The notes under the pieces were generated by a model. It searched no databases and was not told where the DNA came from. It was given only the letters and a program-made list of their open reading frames with translations. A stretch of 43,475 nucleotides of DNA from Flavobacteriales bacterium (GTDB lineage: Bacteria > Bacteroidota > Bacteroidia > Flavobacteriales_D > Crocinitomicaceae), in assembly GCA_947505255.1 (NCBI GenBank), contig CANNKP010000005.1, forward strand, positions 1 to 43,475. The letters run 5' to 3'. The translations under genes were made by a program, and so were the position numbers. Numbering within the stretch: the stretch's first letter is position 1; each line of letters opens with the position of its first letter. This document shows positions 41,670 through 43,475 of this stretch, piece after piece.

Positions 41670-42155
41670 TTAATCTTTTCTGAAAGTATGAACATCGTTG
41701 TGACTTTCCTCGATTTGATCTTTTATTTTTTTGATGGTTTTGGTCAATAGAAACATGTCCGCAGTTACATTATTACCTAACCAAACCCAACTTTCTTCTT
41801 CGTCTTCAATGGCCATTGCCATGTGATATAACATTTCAAATCCATGAGCCAAAAGCCATTTCTGTGCCATTTCATTGCCTTCTGCAGCATTGATCATTGC
41901 CATTAAATGTGGATATCCATTAGCTGTTAACCAATTTCGCGCTTCTTGTTTAAGGGAAATTGCGTAAGTTGCCATTACTAATTCGTCGTAGCCATTATCA
42001 CGCAACCAAAAAAGGATTTCTTCATTTCCTTCAATTGCTTTTGCCCACGCTAAAATGATTTTTGGTGGATAATCAATCGGGTAGACGGTCATTTTAGTAA
42101 CCTCATTTGCCTGTTTTGGATTGGCTTTTCCCTTTTTTTTGAACCAGCTGAACAT
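41670..42155 (-). CDS. cytoplasmic protein of tandem helical repeats, function unknown
   Basis: No family recognised. After a lysine-rich start (MFSWFKKKGKANPKQ), the 161-residue protein contains four degenerate repeats of about 33 residues: AIEGNEEILFWLRDNGYDEL, AISLKQEARNWLTANGYPHL, AAEGNEMAQKWLLAHGFEML and AIEDEEESWVWLGNNVTADM. Each reads as a helix with a W-L-x-x-x-G-Y/F turn, like a small alpha-solenoid binding scaffold. It starts 14 bp after the SpmAB-like gene stop and ends 4 bp from a convergent gene. Confidence 0.65.
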   Translation of the reverse strand: MFSWFKKKGKANPKQANEVTKMTVYPIDYPPKIILAWAKAIEGNEEILFWLRDNGYDELVMATYAISLKQEARNWLTANGYPHLMAMINAAEGNEMAQKWLLAHGFEMLYHMAMAIEDEEESWVWLGNNVTADMFLLTKTIKKIKDQIEESHNDVHTFRKD

Positions 42156-42169
42156 CTTTTATTGTTTAT

Positions 42170-43475
42170 TTAAAAGAACCACAAGGCAACCAGAATTGCT
42201 GTTATAATACAGATTAAATCTACCAATAACATGGTGCCCAACGTATAACGTGTATTTCGAACATTTATTGACCCAAAATAAACTGCAATTACATAAAACG
42301 TCGTTTCTGCGCTACATTGGAAAATACAACTCAATCTACCTGTCAAAGAATCAGGACCAAATGTTTGCATGGAATCAATCATAAAACCTCGAGATCCACT
42401 AGAACTAAATGGTCGCAGCATAGCAACAGGTAAAGAATCAGTAATTTCTTTGGATACACCAACCATATAAAACCCTTTGGAAATCCAACTACTAATTACT
42501 TCAAAAAGACCACTGTTTCTGAAAAGTGAAATAGCAACGAGCATTCCCAAAACATATGGGAAAATTGCAACCGCTGTATTTAACCCGTTTCTTGCGCCAA
42601 CAACGAACGCATCGAAAATAGTTGTTTCCTTTTCTTTGAATTTTTTCTCGTTTTTAAAGGAGAAAAGCAATGTGAAACCAATAATAGCTAAAAGGAGGAA
42701 ACTTGAAAAATTACTTGTGAAATAATTCTTTCCAATCAAATCTAAACTACTCACATAGAAAAGCAAACCTACAATTCCTGCAATTATTGAAAACAAAGCA
42801 ACCAATAACGTTGCACTTTTGAAATTGATACGTTGTCTAATTCCTACAATTAAAAATGCAGCAATAGTTCCAATAAATGAAGTGATAATGCAAGGCAGCA
42901 TTACATCAGCAGGATTTGCAGCATCTTGCGCAGCGCGATAACCAATAATAGAAGTTGGAATCAACGTCAAACCAGCAGCGTGAAGGCACATGAACATGAT
43001 TTGGGCATCACTTGCTTTTTCTTTTTCAGGATTTATTTCTTGCAAACTTTGCATCGCCTTTAATCCAAAAGGAGTTGCCGCGGAATCCAAACCAAGTAAA
43101 TTGGCTGAGAAATTTAACGTCATGTAGGAAATTGATTCATGTCCTTTTGGAATGGAAGGAAAAACTTTCATGAAGAAAGGGCTCAATCTTCGCGCTAAAC
43201 GTTCAGTCGCTCCTGAATCAATAAGTAACTGCATGATTCCACAGAAAAAAGCGAGATAAGCCATCAAAGGTAAAATCAGATCAAAAAGACTGGTTTTACA
43301 TGTTTCTAATAATCCATCTGATTTTTGCAGTCCGCTATAGATTTGCACTGTTTTGTTTTTGTAAACGTATGTCGTATCTACATCTGAAGAATTGAAATCT
43401 ACTATAACTGTCGATTCAGGAGCAATTTTCAGTGAATCTTGCAAACTTTTAGGAAGTTTGGTCAGGTATTTCTCA
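42170..43475 (-). CDS. SpmA-SpmB fusion, nucleoside-recognition (Gate) membrane protein, 5' end beyond window
   Basis: Integral membrane protein of the spore-maturation A/B family, fused in one chain as is usual in Bacteroidota; substrate not known. The frame stays open to the window end (EKYLTKLPKSLQDS precedes the internal TTG at 43444), so the N terminus is missing. First half SpmA-like: LILPLMAYLAFFCGIMQLLIDSGATERLARRLSPFF, then NFSANLLGLDSAATPFGLKAMQ, MCLHAAGLTLIPTSIIGYR. Second half SpmB-like: PYVLGMLVAISLFRNSGLF, ADSLPVAMLRPFSSSGSRGFM (DSLPVAMLRPFSSSGSRGF) and CSAETTFYVIAVYFGSI. Several transmembrane helices lie between. Upstream neighbour of the helical-repeat gene. Confidence 0.88.
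   Translation of the reverse strand, partial: EKYLTKLPKSLQDSLKIAPESTVIVDFNSSDVDTTYVYKNKTVQIYSGLQKSDGLLETCKTSLFDLILPLMAYLAFFCGIMQLLIDSGATERLARRLSPFFMKVFPSIPKGHESISYMTLNFSANLLGLDSAATPFGLKAMQSLQEINPEKEKASDAQIMFMCLHAAGLTLIPTSIIGYRAAQDAANPADVMLPCIITSFIGTIAAFLIVGIRQRINFKSATLLVALFSIIAGIVGLLFYVSSLDLIGKNYFTSNFSSFLLLAIIGFTLLFSFKNEKKFKEKETTIFDAFVVGARNGLNTAVAIFPYVLGMLVAISLFRNSGLFEVISSWISKGFYMVGVSKEITDSLPVAMLRPFSSSGSRGFMIDSMQTFGPDSLTGRLSCIFQCSAETTFYVIAVYFGSINVRNTRYTLGTMLLVDLICIITAILVALWFF

Noticed and set aside
42170..43475. Sporulation function implied by the SpmA/SpmB similarity
   Set aside because: The family is widespread in non-sporulating Bacteroidota and nothing else in the window concerns sporulation.

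Overview
The window looks like chromosome of a member of the Bacteroidota, most likely order Flavobacteriales. Reasons: low GC; promoters of the TTTG-N19-TANNTTTG type instead of sigma70 boxes; PorT and several secreted proteins with type IX secretion (T9SS) type A or type B C-terminal sorting domains; a menaquinone-type UbiE; and a glycine-lipid-type acyltransferase pair. A Crocinitomicaceae/Fluviicola-like host is possible but is only a guess. No tRNA, rRNA or CRISPR array was seen.

Layout. 1-3273: 5' part of uvrA (minus), an ECF sigma factor with a near-perfect promoter, a small lipoprotein and a 4-TM protein. 3587-5330: glsB/glsA-like acyltransferases (minus). 5488-11852: a plus-strand housekeeping run of aspartate aminotransferase, heptose-phosphate kinase, ubiE, porT, a COG2509-type flavoprotein and a DUF3089 hydrolase, with a heptamer repeat patch at 7671-7772.

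11850-16112 is an accessory block that I read as an integron-like gene-cassette array without an integrase in the window (CALIN-like). Imperfect palindromic sites of about 100-145 bp (attC-like, TAAC...GTTA ends) separate four cassettes: higBA; a T9SS-exported M43-type metalloprotease; mazEF; and a pair made of a mis-named 'N-acetylglutamate synthase' family protein and OsmC. In three of the four units the 5' edge is complementary to the unit's own 3' edge, as expected for excisable cassettes; the mazEF unit fits only weakly. The array ends in a broken site next to a 5'-truncated DUF2490 gene.

16595-18793 is a FecA-like TonB-dependent receptor with an upstream 19-bp palindrome and a strong terminator. 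19132-24909 is a tight four-gene operon of cytochrome P450, E2/CAT-like acyltransferase, a fused fatty-acid-hydroxylase/GH3 amide synthetase and an enolase-superfamily epimerase/racemase. It looks like an undescribed pathway to an oxidised acyl-amino-acid metabolite and is the most interesting candidate in the window.

25056-30343 (minus) holds a type B T9SS protein with a reelin-like region, a small exported protein, a methyltransferase, a PHB-depolymerase-like esterase and rluF. 30561-43475 is mostly core: a STAS-like protein, a TrmH-family methyltransferase divergent from a lipidated TamA/BamA-family protein (TamL-like), pcrA/uvrD, fbaA, accD, a VWA-domain T9SS protein, a stand-alone GldM C-terminal-like protein, a helical-repeat protein and a SpmA-SpmB fusion cut by the window end.
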